This document shows, one piece after another, positions 9,162 to 16,465 of a stretch of DNA of 41,659 nt. Position 1 is the first letter of the stretch; each line of letters opens with the position of its first letter. Origin of the DNA: Bifidobacterium margollesii (lineage in GTDB: Bacteria > Actinomycetota > Actinomycetes > Actinomycetales > Bifidobacteriaceae); NCBI RefSeq assembly GCF_002860355.1, contig NZ_NMWU01000009.1, positions 1-41,659 on the forward strand, in the 5' to 3' direction. A program made the translations under genes and the position numbers. Below the pieces are notes generated by a model. It did not search any database. It was given only the letters and a program-made list of their open reading frames with translations, and had not been told where the DNA came from.

Positions 9162-9214
9162 ACAAAAACGCCAGTCCGCGCCGGATCGATCGTACCCGGA
9201 CGCAAGACTGGCGT
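9162..9214 (-). terminator. Rho-independent terminator of rpmE
   Basis: ACGCCAGTC (9168-9176) and GACTGGCGT (9206-9214) pair as a 9-bp perfect stem with a long GC-rich loop. On the minus strand it is followed by TTTTTGTTT. It starts 11 bp after the rpmE stop, so rpmE is likely transcribed largely apart from prfA. Confidence 0.85.
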
Positions 9215-9225
9215 GGCAACGTATG

Positions 9226-9438
9226 TTACTTGGCCTTCTTGCCGTAGCGCTTCTCGAAGCGGGCCACACGACCACCGGTATCGAGGATCTTCTGCTTGCC
9301 GGTGTAGAAGGGGTGGCACTTCGAGCACACGTCGGCGGTGATGTGACCGGACGTGATGGTGGAACGGGTGATGAAGGTGTTGCCGCACGAGCACACGACC
9401 TCGGTCGGCACGTATTCGGGATGGATTCCCTGCTTCAT
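9226..9438 (-). CDS. rpmE: Ribosomal protein bL31
   Basis: This 70-aa large-subunit protein has the four zinc-binding cysteines of the C+ type bL31 (Cys16, Cys18, Cys38, Cys41). The family segments include [17 protein letters not shown] near the N-terminus and [10 protein letters not shown]. The start has an AGGAG ribosome-binding site just upstream (complement of CTCCT at about 9445-9449). The gene is followed by its own terminator. Confidence 0.97.
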   Translation of the reverse strand: MKQGIHPEYVPTEVVCSCGNTFITRSTITSGHITADVCSKCHPFYTGKQKILDTGGRVARFEKRYGKKAK

Positions 9439-9577
9439 AATGAACTCCTAGGGGTTATTTCAGGACCGGGTCGCCACGCCCCTGCGGCGCAACGTGAACC
9501 GGAACCGATGAGATTATACTCGCACAGTCAGGTTCGGTCAACCGGGGTGGCGGCGACGCGACGGGAGGGCCAGCGAA

Positions 9578-9615
9578 ACCGAGGTGACGCAATGAGACCG
9601 AGGTGACGCAGTGCG
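9578..9615. repeat. 19-bp tandem duplication
   Basis: ACCGAGGTGACGCAATGAG (9578) is followed directly by ACCGAGGTGACGCAGTGCG (9597). It lies in the gap between the dehydrogenase stop and rpmE. Confidence 0.85.
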
Positions 9616-9639
9616 CCGCCTCGGATGCGAGCAGCGCGA

Positions 9640-10455
9640 TCAGCGTTCGCGGTAGACCTTGGTGTAGGAGCCTTCGGCACGGGGACGCACGACGATGGAG
9701 TCGATGTCCACGGTGTCGGGCTGGTCGAGCGCCCAGCGCACGCATTCGGCGATGTCCTCGGCCTTGAGCGGGTTCGGCACGCCGGCGTACACGGCCGCGG
9801 CCTTGTCGGCATCGCCATGGAAGCGCTTGAGCGAGAACTCGTCGGTGGCCACCATGCCCGGCGAGATGTCCACGATGCGCACCGGTTCGCCGATCTGCTC
9901 CAGCCGCAGCACGCGGGCCATCACCCGTTCGGCGAATTTCGAGGCGCAGTATCCCGCGCCACCCTCATACGGTTCGATGCCGGCCGTGGATGAGATCACC
10001 AGCACGGTGCCCTCGGTGCGCTTCAATGCCGGCAGCAGCTTCTGCGTGATGCGCAGCGTGCCGAGCACGTTGAGCTCGTACATATCCCGCCAGTCGTCGA
10101 GATTCGCCGTGGCCACCGGGTCCTTGCCGATCGCCGCGCCCGCACAGTTGACCAGCGCCTTCACCGACCCTCCGGCCAGTACGGCGTCCACCGCGGCCTG
10201 CGTGGAGGATTCGTCGGTCACGTCGCAGACTTGGTAGGTACAGGCCTCGCCCAGCTCGTCGGCGAGCGCGGCCAGCCGCTCCTCACGCCGGGCGAGCGCC
10301 ACGACCTGCCATCCGTCGGCCACCAATGCGCGGACCGAGGCGGCTCCGATGCCGCTGGATGCGCCCGTCACCACGGCTCGTCTGATTGTCGAGGTCGATT
10401 CGGCCGCTAAGGTCGGCTTGATTGTCGAGGTCGGCTCTTCATGCGTCTGTGCCAT
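9640..10455 (-). CDS. SDR family NAD(P)-dependent oxidoreductase (YdfG-like)
   Basis: This is a classical short-chain dehydrogenase of 271 aa. It has the cofactor motif TGASSGIG (about 30-37), NCAGAAIG (about 103-110), the Ser of the active site in VISSTAG, and YCASK with Tyr169 and Lys173. RIVDISPGMVATDEFS after the active site resembles YdfG-type enzymes that reduce 3-hydroxy acids or malonic semialdehyde, but the substrate is not certain. The first 20 or so residues (HEEPTSTIKPTLAAESTSTI) are an unusual Thr/Ser-rich extension. The start at 10455 has AAGGAG 5 nt upstream; earlier ATGs at 10479 and 10476 lack one. Confidence 0.88.
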   Translation of the reverse strand: MAQTHEEPTSTIKPTLAAESTSTIRRAVVTGASSGIGAASVRALVADGWQVVALARREERLAALADELGEACTYQVCDVTDESSTQAAVDAVLAGGSVKALVNCAGAAIGKDPVATANLDDWRDMYELNVLGTLRITQKLLPALKRTEGTVLVISSTAGIEPYEGGAGYCASKFAERVMARVLRLEQIGEPVRIVDISPGMVATDEFSLKRFHGDADKAAAVYAGVPNPLKAEDIAECVRWALDQPDTVDIDSIVVRPRAEGSYTKVYRER

Positions 10456-10510
10456 TGCGACTCCTTGGATCGTCATCATTCATACGAGACCCATATTCGC
10501 ATGAGGCCCA

Positions 10511-10540
10511 TATGGGCGGATTTACTATGGGCGGATTTCA
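10511..10540. repeat. 15-bp tandem duplication upstream of the dehydrogenase
   Basis: TATGGGCGGATTTAC (10511) is followed by TATGGGCGGATTTCA (10526), 56 bp upstream of the dehydrogenase start. Confidence 0.85.
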
Positions 10541-10598
10541 GACGAAACCCGGAAACGCAGCGAGACCCGAAGCGACACAGAGTCGGGGTCGCCGGGAA

Positions 10599-10630
10599 CG
10601 ATAGCGGGAATAAACGATAGCGGGAATAAT
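10599..10630. repeat. 16-bp tandem duplication next to the tRNA gene
   Basis: CGATAGCGGGAATAAA (10599) is followed by CGATAGCGGGAATAAT (10615), 13 bp from the 3' end of the tRNA gene. Confidence 0.88.
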
Positions 10631-10643
10631 GGCAAACGACGAG

Positions 10644-10717
10644 TGGGGCCGCAGGGGCTTGAACCCTGGACCGGCGGATTATGAGTCCGATGCTCTAACC
10701 GACTGAGCTACAGCCCC
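10644..10717 (-). tRNA. tRNA with anticodon CAU (elongator Met, or Ile2)
   Basis: The reverse strand folds into a 74-nt cloverleaf. The acceptor arm is GGGGCTG with CGGCCCC, the D-stem GCTC/GAGC, the anticodon loop CTCATAA, and the T-arm CAGGG-TTCAAGC-CCCTG. The discriminator is A and CCA is not encoded. The top pair of the anticodon stem (27-43) is a U-C mismatch. The acceptor begins G-C, so this is not the initiator tRNA. A CAU anticodon is shared by elongator Met and by Ile2 with lysidine, and sequence alone does not settle which this is. Confidence 0.93.
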
Positions 10718-10844
10718 ACGTTGCGCAAGGCAACTTTGCTATGGTAGCAAACGCCGGAGAAATTCCACACCGACCGCAATGGGCGCAACCGGCCGGAATA
10801 CGGCACGGTCGTCGCGATAGGCGGAACAAGGAAGAAGGGCAGAT

Positions 10845-12233
10845 ATGGTTCAGCATCGATCCCCTCGCGACAAGGCGGGACGTTCCCGACGTCCGATTGC
10901 GGTCATCGTCGCCATCGCCCTGATCGCGGCCCTTGCGATCGGCGGCGGCGTGGTCTGGTCATGGCGGGCGCGGCATGGACGTGCGCTGGCGCAATGCGAA
11001 AGCGCGCGGAATGGTCTGATCGCGGAGACGGACGCACTGCGCAAGGCGGTGGAATCGTCGTCTTCCGTCATGAGCGTCAGTCCGTCCTCTCTGGAGGATG
11101 CCGGCGTGCTCGCCACCGCGCGAGCCGAAGTGCAGTCCTCCCGGCAGCTGATCGACAGGACAGCCGGCGACGATTACGCCTGTTCCGGCGAAATGACCGC
11201 CGATGAACTGGATTCCCGAACCGTTGCGATCGCCGAGGCTGCCGATCGGGCCCGAAAGCAGACCAAGACGCTGCCCGTCGAGGCCGCGGCGGTTCGGCGC
11301 AGCACGGCGAACAAGTCCAACGAGGCTGTGCGGTATACGCTTCGAGCCGCGGTTTCACAGGCGAAGGAGCTGCTTTCCGACACGTCCGGCAAGGTGACCG
11401 ACGATTCAACCCGCGTCAGGCTGAAGCGACTCGCGGATGCGGCCGACCGGCAGCTCACCGACGACGAGACGATCTCGGACGGGGCCGAATACCGGCGTTC
11501 GATCGATGGCCTGAACGCCGCCATGGATGCCGTGACCACCTCGAACATCGCGAAGCTCGGGGTTGATTGCGCCAAGGCCAAATGCGTGGCGCTCACCTTC
11601 GATGACGGGCCCGACGCGACGAACACCCCGCCGGTGATCCGGGCGCTGCAGGAGACCGGGACCGTCGCGACGTTCTTCTCGGTGGGCCAGCACATCGACG
11701 AACGGACGGCTCCGATGCTCAGGCAGCTACGCGATTCCGGCCATCCGATCGAGAACCATACGTGGGATCATCCCCATCTGCGCACATTGAGCCGGTCGGA
11801 CGTGGCCTCGCAGCTGACGCGGACCAGCGCGCTTGTGGAGAAGACCGTGGGGGCGTATCCCTCGATGATCCGCCCGCCGTATAGCGAGTGGAGCAATGAC
11901 GTGCGGGATCAGGCCGTGGCGATGAATTCCTCGATCATCAACTTCGACGTCATGGGATTCGACTGGGAGAAGGATGCGAAGGGCGTGCACGACGCCGTAC
12001 TGCAATGGACCCGCCCCGGCGACATCGTACTGCTGCATGATCTGCAGGGCAGCACGGCGCAGGCCGTGAAAGGCATCATCGATGATCTGAAGGCCGAGGG
12101 ATTCACGTTCGTGACCATAGAACAGCTGCTTGGCGAACGGCCGAAACCGGGGTACGTCTATTATTCACGGACGCAGGTGGTCCGGCCGGGAGAGTCATGG
12201 AGACCGTCTACGTACTTCGCCGAGCAGTGGTAG
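10845..12233 (+). CDS. Membrane-anchored polysaccharide deacetylase (NodB domain)
   Basis: The 462-aa protein starts with a basic segment and one membrane helix (about 17-38). It continues with about 200 residues of predicted coiled, Ala/Asp/Arg-rich stalk. A C-terminal NodB homology domain carries the metal and catalytic motifs: TFDDGPD (251-257), NHTWDHPHL with two metal His (305 and 309), RPPYSEWS, NFDVMGFDW, and IVLLHD near the end. Family members remove N- or O-acetyl groups from peptidoglycan or other extracellular glycans. The anchor places it outside the membrane. The start has GAAGAAGGG about 5 nt upstream. The exact polymer is unknown. Confidence 0.9.
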   Translation: MVQHRSPRDKAGRSRRPIAVIVAIALIAALAIGGGVVWSWRARHGRALAQCESARNGLIAETDALRKAVESSSSVMSVSPSSLEDAGVLATARAEVQSSRQLIDRTAGDDYACSGEMTADELDSRTVAIAEAADRARKQTKTLPVEAAAVRRSTANKSNEAVRYTLRAAVSQAKELLSDTSGKVTDDSTRVRLKRLADAADRQLTDDETISDGAEYRRSIDGLNAAMDAVTTSNIAKLGVDCAKAKCVALTFDDGPDATNTPPVIRALQETGTVATFFSVGQHIDERTAPMLRQLRDSGHPIENHTWDHPHLRTLSRSDVASQLTRTSALVEKTVGAYPSMIRPPYSEWSNDVRDQAVAMNSSIINFDVMGFDWEKDAKGVHDAVLQWTRPGDIVLLHDLQGSTAQAVKGIIDDLKAEGFTFVTIEQLLGERPKPGYVYYSRTQVVRPGESWRPSTYFAEQW

Positions 12234-12301
12234 GGGTCGGGCGCGGCGGCGACCGGCAGCGATCGGCATTCGGTACATCGGTGCAGCGTTCCATGAATCA
12301 T

Positions 12302-12356
12302 ATTGAACAAACGTTCAACTACGTAGGTGGACATTTGTAACATTCGGTGCTACAAT
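12302..12356 (+). promoter_or_regulatory. deoC promoter with DeoR-type operator
   Basis: ATTGAACAAACGTTCAAC (12302-12319) contains the inverted repeat TGAAC-N4-GTTCA. A promoter follows: -35 TGGACA (12328-12333), 17-bp spacer, -10 TACAAT (12351-12356), giving an expected start near 12363. The inverted repeat would then lie at about -61 to -44. From general knowledge, the Bacillus subtilis DeoR operator has a similar sequence and nearly the same position. ACATTTGTAA (12331-12340) is shared with the deoA upstream region at identical spacing. Confidence 0.75.
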
Positions 12357-12388
12357 CAAATCACAAGCCGGCCAACGAAGGCCAGCCC

Positions 12389-12406
12389 TTCACGGCAATC
12401 CGTGAA
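12389..12406 (+). other. Stem-loop in the deoC leader
   Basis: TTCACGG-CAAT-CCGTGAA is a 7-bp perfect stem with a 4-nt loop, a few bases before the ribosome-binding site AGAAAGG of deoC. It may stabilise or tune the mRNA; there is no U-run, so it is not a terminator. Confidence 0.5.
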
Positions 12407-12429
12407 TTATCAGAAAGGCACAGCCAATC

Positions 12430-13104
12430 ATGTCCCTCACCCAGGCTCAGCTCGCCAAGTACATGGATCACACGCTCCTCAAGGCCAACGCAACCGCCGA
12501 ACAGATCGACAACACCGTGGCCGAAGCCATCAAGTACAACACCGCATCCGTCTGCATCAACCCCTACTGGGTTCCCCGCGTAGCCAAGGCCCTCGCCGGC
12601 ACCGGCATCGCCACCTGCACCGTAATCGGATTCCCCCTCGGCGCCAGCACCACCGAAACCAAAGTCTTCGAAACCAACGACGCCATCGACAAGGGCGCCG
12701 ATGAGATCGACATGGTCATCAACATCGGCGAACTCAAGGGCGGCAACGACGACGTCGTGCGCGACGACATCAAGGCCGTGGCCGATGCCACCCACGCCAA
12801 GGGCAAGCTGCTCAAGGTGATCATCGAAACCGCATTGCTCACCGACGATGAGAAGGTTCGCGCCAGCAGGCTCACCGTCGAAGGCGGCGCCGATTTCGTC
12901 AAGACCTCCACCGGCTTCTCCACCGCGGGCGCCACGGCACCCGACGTCAAGCTCATGCGCGAGACCGTGGGCCCCGACTTCGGCGTGAAGGCCGCCGGCG
13001 GCATCCACAATCTCGCCGACGCCTACGCGATGATCGACGCCGGCGCCACGCGCCTCGGCGTCTCAGCCTCCGTCGCGATCCTCGAAGAGGCCGCAAAGCA
13101 GTAA
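12430..13104 (+). CDS. deoC: Deoxyribose-phosphate aldolase
   Basis: DeoC cleaves 2-deoxyribose-5-phosphate into acetaldehyde and glyceraldehyde-3-phosphate. The 224-aa class I aldolase shows MDHTLLK near the N-terminus, Asp94 in DEIDMVIN, the Schiff-base Lys158 in FVKTSTGF, and the proton-relay Lys187 in GVKAAGGI. It is the first gene of the nucleoside island and has its own promoter and operator. Its product enters glycolysis or the bifid shunt. The start has AGAAAGG upstream. Confidence 0.97.
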   Translation: MSLTQAQLAKYMDHTLLKANATAEQIDNTVAEAIKYNTASVCINPYWVPRVAKALAGTGIATCTVIGFPLGASTTETKVFETNDAIDKGADEIDMVINIGELKGGNDDVVRDDIKAVADATHAKGKLLKVIIETALLTDDEKVRASRLTVEGGADFVKTSTGFSTAGATAPDVKLMRETVGPDFGVKAAGGIHNLADAYAMIDAGATRLGVSASVAILEEAAKQ

Positions 13105-13114
13105 CCCCCCCCCC
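13105..13114. repeat. Run of ten C directly after the deoC stop
   Basis: The deoC stop TAA (13102-13104) is followed immediately by ten consecutive C. Such runs are prone to slippage, but a change here would not alter deoC. Confidence 0.95.
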
Positions 13115-13131
13115 TACGGGTCCCTATACGC

Positions 13132-13171
13132 CGGACGGTTGCGTCGATGTCATCCGACACGCAACCGTCCG
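13132..13171 (+). other. Strong hairpin between deoC and deoB
   Basis: CGGACGGTTGCGT (13132-13144) pairs perfectly with ACGCAACCGTCCG (13159-13171), a 13-bp stem with a 14-nt loop. No T-run follows, so a partial terminator, a processing site or an mRNA-stabilising structure that sets deoC:deoB ratios are all possible. Confidence 0.7.
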
Positions 13172-13224
13172 AGCCTCCCATGACCATCGTTCATCCACTC
13201 ATATGTCTTCTGTCTTTCAATGGT

Positions 13225-13239
13225 GAAAGGAAGCCTTTC
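13225..13239 (+). promoter_or_regulatory. Hairpin enclosing the deoB ribosome-binding site
   Basis: GAAAGG (13225-13230) and CCTTTC (13234-13239) can form a 6-bp stem with a 3-nt loop ending one base before the ATG. The AAAGG Shine-Dalgarno would be hidden when it forms. Confidence 0.45.
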
Positions 13240-13240
13240 C

Positions 13241-14452
13241 ATGGCATACACCTACAAACGAGTTCTGGCCATCGCGCTGGATTCCATCGGCATCGGAGAA
13301 GCGCCCGACGCGGCGAAGTTCGATGACGTCGGGGCCGACACCCTCGGCCATATCGGCGAATTCTTCGACGGCAGGCTGCATCTGCCCAATCTCGGCCGCA
13401 TCGGTCTGGGCAACATCCGCGGCATCGAACCCGCCGTCTCCCCCATCAAGGGCGTGCCCGCAGCGGACCCGGCCGAAGGATGCTTCGGCAAGATGACCAT
13501 CACCTCCCACGGCAACGACTCGCTCGACGGACACTGGGAGATGATGTGCCTGCCGGTGAAGTTCGAGATGGCCACGTTCCCGAACGGGTTCCCGCAGTCC
13601 ATCGTCGACGCCCTCGAACGGTTCTCCGGCCGGAAGGTCATCGTCAACAAGCCGTACTCCGGCACCGAGGTGATCCACGACTACGGCGAGCATCAGATGA
13701 AGACCGGAGACCTGATCCTCTACACCTCCGGCGATTCGGTGCTGCAGATCGCAGCGCACGAGGACGTGATCCCGATCGACGAGCTCTACCGCATCTGCGA
13801 GTACGCCCGCACGCTGATCAACGGACCCGAGATCGTGATGGGCCGCGTAATCGCCCGCCCGTACGTGGGTTCCGACAAGGATCACTTCACCCGCACGTCG
13901 AACCGTCACGACTATGGTCTGGAGCCCATCGCGCCGACCGTGCTGGATTTCCTGCATGACGCCGGCTACGACGTGCTCGCCGTGGGCAAGACCAACGACA
14001 TCTTCTCCGGCCACGGCATCACCAAGGGATGGCGCAACCAGAGCAACATGGACGGTATGGACCATGTGGACGAGGCCATGGCCAGCGACTTCACCGGCCT
14101 GTGCTTCACCAATCTCGTGGATTTCGACGCCATGTACGGCCACCGACGCAACGCCCAGGGCGACGGAGACGCGCTGATGGCCTTCGACGAGAGGCTCGGC
14201 CATGTGATGGACAGCATGCACGACGACGATCTGCTGCTCATCACCGCCGACCACGGCAACGACCCCACCTACAAGGGCACCGACCACACCCGCGAGTTCG
14301 TGCCGATCCTCGCCTACTCCCCCGGCATGCCGAATCCGGGCACGTCGCTCGGCATCCGTGAAACCGCCTCCGACATGGGCGCTACCATCCTCGACAACTT
14401 CGGCGTCGAGGGCAACGGCAACGGCACCAGCTTCCTCGACCAGATCAGCTGA
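13241..14452 (+). CDS. deoB: Phosphopentomutase
   Basis: DeoB interconverts (deoxy)ribose-1-phosphate and (deoxy)ribose-5-phosphate, linking the phosphorylases to DeoC. The 403-aa protein belongs to the alkaline-phosphatase-like Mn enzymes. It shows [12 protein letters not shown] (metal Asp14), GADTLGHI, the DGHWEMMG-like [42 protein letters not shown], and the metal-binding [18 protein letters not shown] near residue 335. Length matches the family (about 390-410). The start ATG at 13241 is preceded by AAAGG, which lies in a small hairpin GAAAGG-AAG-CCTTTC (13225-13239). Confidence 0.96.
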   Translation: MAYTYKRVLAIALDSIGIGEAPDAAKFDDVGADTLGHIGEFFDGRLHLPNLGRIGLGNIRGIEPAVSPIKGVPAADPAEGCFGKMTITSHGNDSLDGHWEMMCLPVKFEMATFPNGFPQSIVDALERFSGRKVIVNKPYSGTEVIHDYGEHQMKTGDLILYTSGDSVLQIAAHEDVIPIDELYRICEYARTLINGPEIVMGRVIARPYVGSDKDHFTRTSNRHDYGLEPIAPTVLDFLHDAGYDVLAVGKTNDIFSGHGITKGWRNQSNMDGMDHVDEAMASDFTGLCFTNLVDFDAMYGHRRNAQGDGDALMAFDERLGHVMDSMHDDDLLLITADHGNDPTYKGTDHTREFVPILAYSPGMPNPGTSLGIRETASDMGATILDNFGVEGNGNGTSFLDQIS

Positions 14453-14529
14453 CCCTCCAGCCCGTTCCGCATTCCCATTCCCGGCATCATCCTCAGTCAA
14501 CGACAATCATCAACGAAAGGACCTTCATC

Positions 14530-15237
14530 ATGGCAACCCCTCACATCGAAGCAGAACCGGGCGATTACGCCGACGTCGTGCTCATGCCCGGCGATCCGCT
14601 GCGCGCCAAGTACATCGCCGAGAACTTCCTTGACGACGCCGTTCAGGTCAACGGCGTGCGCAACTGCCTCGGCTTCACCGGCACCTACAAGGGTCGGCGA
14701 GTCTCCGTGCAGGCCAGCGGCATGGGCATTCCCTCGCTGTCGATCTACACCAACGAGCTGGCCACCATCTACGGCGTGAAGACCATCATCCGCGTCGGCT
14801 CCTGCGGCGGCATGGCCGCAGGCGTCAAGCTGCGCGACGTACTGCTCGCCTCCGGTTCGACCACCGACTCCGCGGTGGTGACCAACACCTTCGGCCACGG
14901 CGTTCACTACGCCCCGCTGGCCAACTTCGAACTGCTCGACACCGCCTACCATGTGGCGAAGGAGCAGGGTGTGGATGTGAAGGTGGGCGACATCTTCGCG
15001 GCCGACCGCTTCTACAACGACGAGATCGACATGAAGAAGCTCGCCGACTACGGCGTGCTCGGCACGGAAATGGAGTCGGCCGGTCTGTATCTGCTCGGCG
15101 CCAAGCTCGGCTTCCGCGCGCTGTCGATCCTCACCGTCTCCGACCTGATCTTCGGTGAGGGCAAAACCACGAGCGAGGAACGCGAGAAGACCTTCAACGA
15201 CATGATCACCATTGCGCTGGAGACCGCCATCGCCTGA
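14530..15237 (+). CDS. deoD: Purine-nucleoside phosphorylase (DeoD type)
   Basis: DeoD splits purine (deoxy)ribonucleosides with phosphate to free base and (deoxy)ribose-1-phosphate. The 235-aa length fits the hexameric DeoD family. It shows VVLMPGDPLRAKYIAENFL, YKGRRVSVQASGMGIPS, IIRVGSCGGM, ADRFYN, the ribose-binding GTEMESAGLYLL, and ILTVSDLIFG with the Asp that protonates the base. The ribosome-binding site GAAAGGA lies 8-9 nt before the start. Its product is the substrate of DeoB just upstream, so co-transcription is likely. Confidence 0.96.
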   Translation: MATPHIEAEPGDYADVVLMPGDPLRAKYIAENFLDDAVQVNGVRNCLGFTGTYKGRRVSVQASGMGIPSLSIYTNELATIYGVKTIIRVGSCGGMAAGVKLRDVLLASGSTTDSAVVTNTFGHGVHYAPLANFELLDTAYHVAKEQGVDVKVGDIFAADRFYNDEIDMKKLADYGVLGTEMESAGLYLLGAKLGFRALSILTVSDLIFGEGKTTSEEREKTFNDMITIALETAIA

Positions 15238-15312
15238 TCGGCGTAACGAAAGTCAAGAGCTCACGGAACAGCGACCGAAGAGACAGCAATCGAAAGGGAC
15301 GGGAGGCGAAGC

Positions 15313-16263
15313 ATGAACACCATGGCGAAGAGAACCCAGGACGCGCTGAAGGTATCCAAACTGTACTATCAGCAGGATCTCAGCCAGGTCGAGATCGCCA
15401 CGCTCATGCACATCTCCCGCCCCACCGTCTCCAGGCTCCTGCAGTACGCCCGAGAAACCGGTCTGGTTCGCATCGACATCGCCGATCCAAGCGGCGAAGC
15501 CCCGAATCTGGCCGAACGCATTCAGCAGAAGTACGGGCTGAAGCACGTCGTGGTGGTGCCGATGACCACCGTCGCTCCCAAGGATCGGCTCGATACCGTC
15601 GGCGAGGCCGCTTCGGACTACATCGAGTCGATCGTTCAGGACGACGACATCATCGGATTGGGCTGGGGTCGTACGCTGTACGCCATCGGCACGCATCTGG
15701 CGCCGAAGGATGTTCGCGGCGTGACCGTGGTGCAGATCAAGGGCAGCGTCTCGAACACGGAGAGCAACAACTTCGCATTCGAAAGCGCCAACGCCTTCGC
15801 GGCGGCGTTCCATACGCTGCCGCAGTATCTGCCGCTGCCGGTGATCTTCGACCGACGGGAAACCCGCGAGCTCGTGGAGCAGGAAACGTACATCTCCCAC
15901 ATCTTCGACATGGGCAGGCGGGCGAACATCGCGATCTTCACGGTCGGTTCCGTGCAGGATTCCGCCCTGCTGTTCCGCCTGGGGTATCTCACCAAGGACG
16001 AGCGCGACCGACTGCAGCACGAGGCGGTGGGCGACGTGCTCTCACGGTTCATCGACCGTACCGGACGGATCATCGACGAGGACATCGATGGCAGGACGAT
16101 CGGATTGCATCTGGACGACCTGAGGAACAAGCCGCACAGCATCCTCGTGATATCCACCCCCATCAAGGTTCCCGCAGCGCACGGCGCATTAAGCGCCGGA
16201 TACGCCAACACCCTGGTAATCGATGAGATCAGCGCTACGGATCTGTTGGAATTCCAGTCATGA
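15313..16263 (+). CDS. SorC/DeoR-type transcriptional regulator of nucleoside catabolism
   Basis: The 316-aa protein has an N-terminal helix-turn-helix (about 23-44, LSQVEIATLMHISRPTVSRL). The rest is a SorC-type sugar-phosphate-binding domain with QKYGLKHVVVVP, GEAASDYIESIVQDDDIIGLGWG, VVQIKGS and AGYANTLVIDE. This is the family of Bacillus subtilis DeoR, a repressor released by deoxyribose-5-phosphate. Its place between deoD and deoA makes it the likely regulator of the island and the candidate to bind the repeats at 12304-12317, 16342-16355 and 16374-16387. GGGAGG lies 6 nt before the start. It differs from the smaller GntR/DeoR-fold repressors of enterobacteria. Confidence 0.9.
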   Translation: MNTMAKRTQDALKVSKLYYQQDLSQVEIATLMHISRPTVSRLLQYARETGLVRIDIADPSGEAPNLAERIQQKYGLKHVVVVPMTTVAPKDRLDTVGEAASDYIESIVQDDDIIGLGWGRTLYAIGTHLAPKDVRGVTVVQIKGSVSNTESNNFAFESANAFAAAFHTLPQYLPLPVIFDRRETRELVEQETYISHIFDMGRRANIAIFTVGSVQDSALLFRLGYLTKDERDRLQHEAVGDVLSRFIDRTGRIIDEDIDGRTIGLHLDDLRNKPHSILVISTPIKVPAAHGALSAGYANTLVIDEISATDLLEFQS

Positions 16264-16341
16264 CGACTCCGGTGACATCCGGCATCATCCACACAGCAAC
16301 AGCACAACGGAGCACCAGCACATAACAGAACCACGCCACAA

Positions 16342-16355
16342 TGAACATTGGTTCA
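16342..16355 (+). promoter_or_regulatory. Distal DeoR-type operator of deoA
   Basis: TGAAC-ATTG-GTTCA is a perfect 5-bp inverted repeat matching the deoC operator core. Its centre is 32 bp, about three helical turns, upstream of the second copy at 16374, which suits co-operative binding by a multimeric repressor. Confidence 0.65.
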
Positions 16356-16373
16356 GCGAAACCTTCCACTACG

Positions 16374-16410
16374 CGAACAATCGTTCACTCAACGACACGC
16401 ACATTTGTAA
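16374..16410 (+). promoter_or_regulatory. Proximal DeoR-type operator and conserved block of deoA
   Basis: CGAACAATCGTTCA (16374-16387) matches the deoC core at 11 of 14 positions, including both GAAC and GTTCA arms. It is followed after exactly 13 bp by ACATTTGTAA (16401-16410), identical in sequence and spacing to the deoC region. A clear -35/-10 pair is less obvious here than at deoC. Confidence 0.65.
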
Positions 16411-16465
16411 AATCCGTAATTTTGATTTAACGTTTTATCATCATCGTGGCAAAGGAGCCAGCATC

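Noticed and set aside
8117-9247. 376-codon plus-strand frame opposite prfA
   Set aside because: Antisense shadow of prfA and part of rpmE, with no start signal.
15253-16020. Minus-strand frame opposite the SorC-type regulator
   Set aside because: Shadow frame; the plus-strand regulator has a clear helix-turn-helix and ribosome-binding site.
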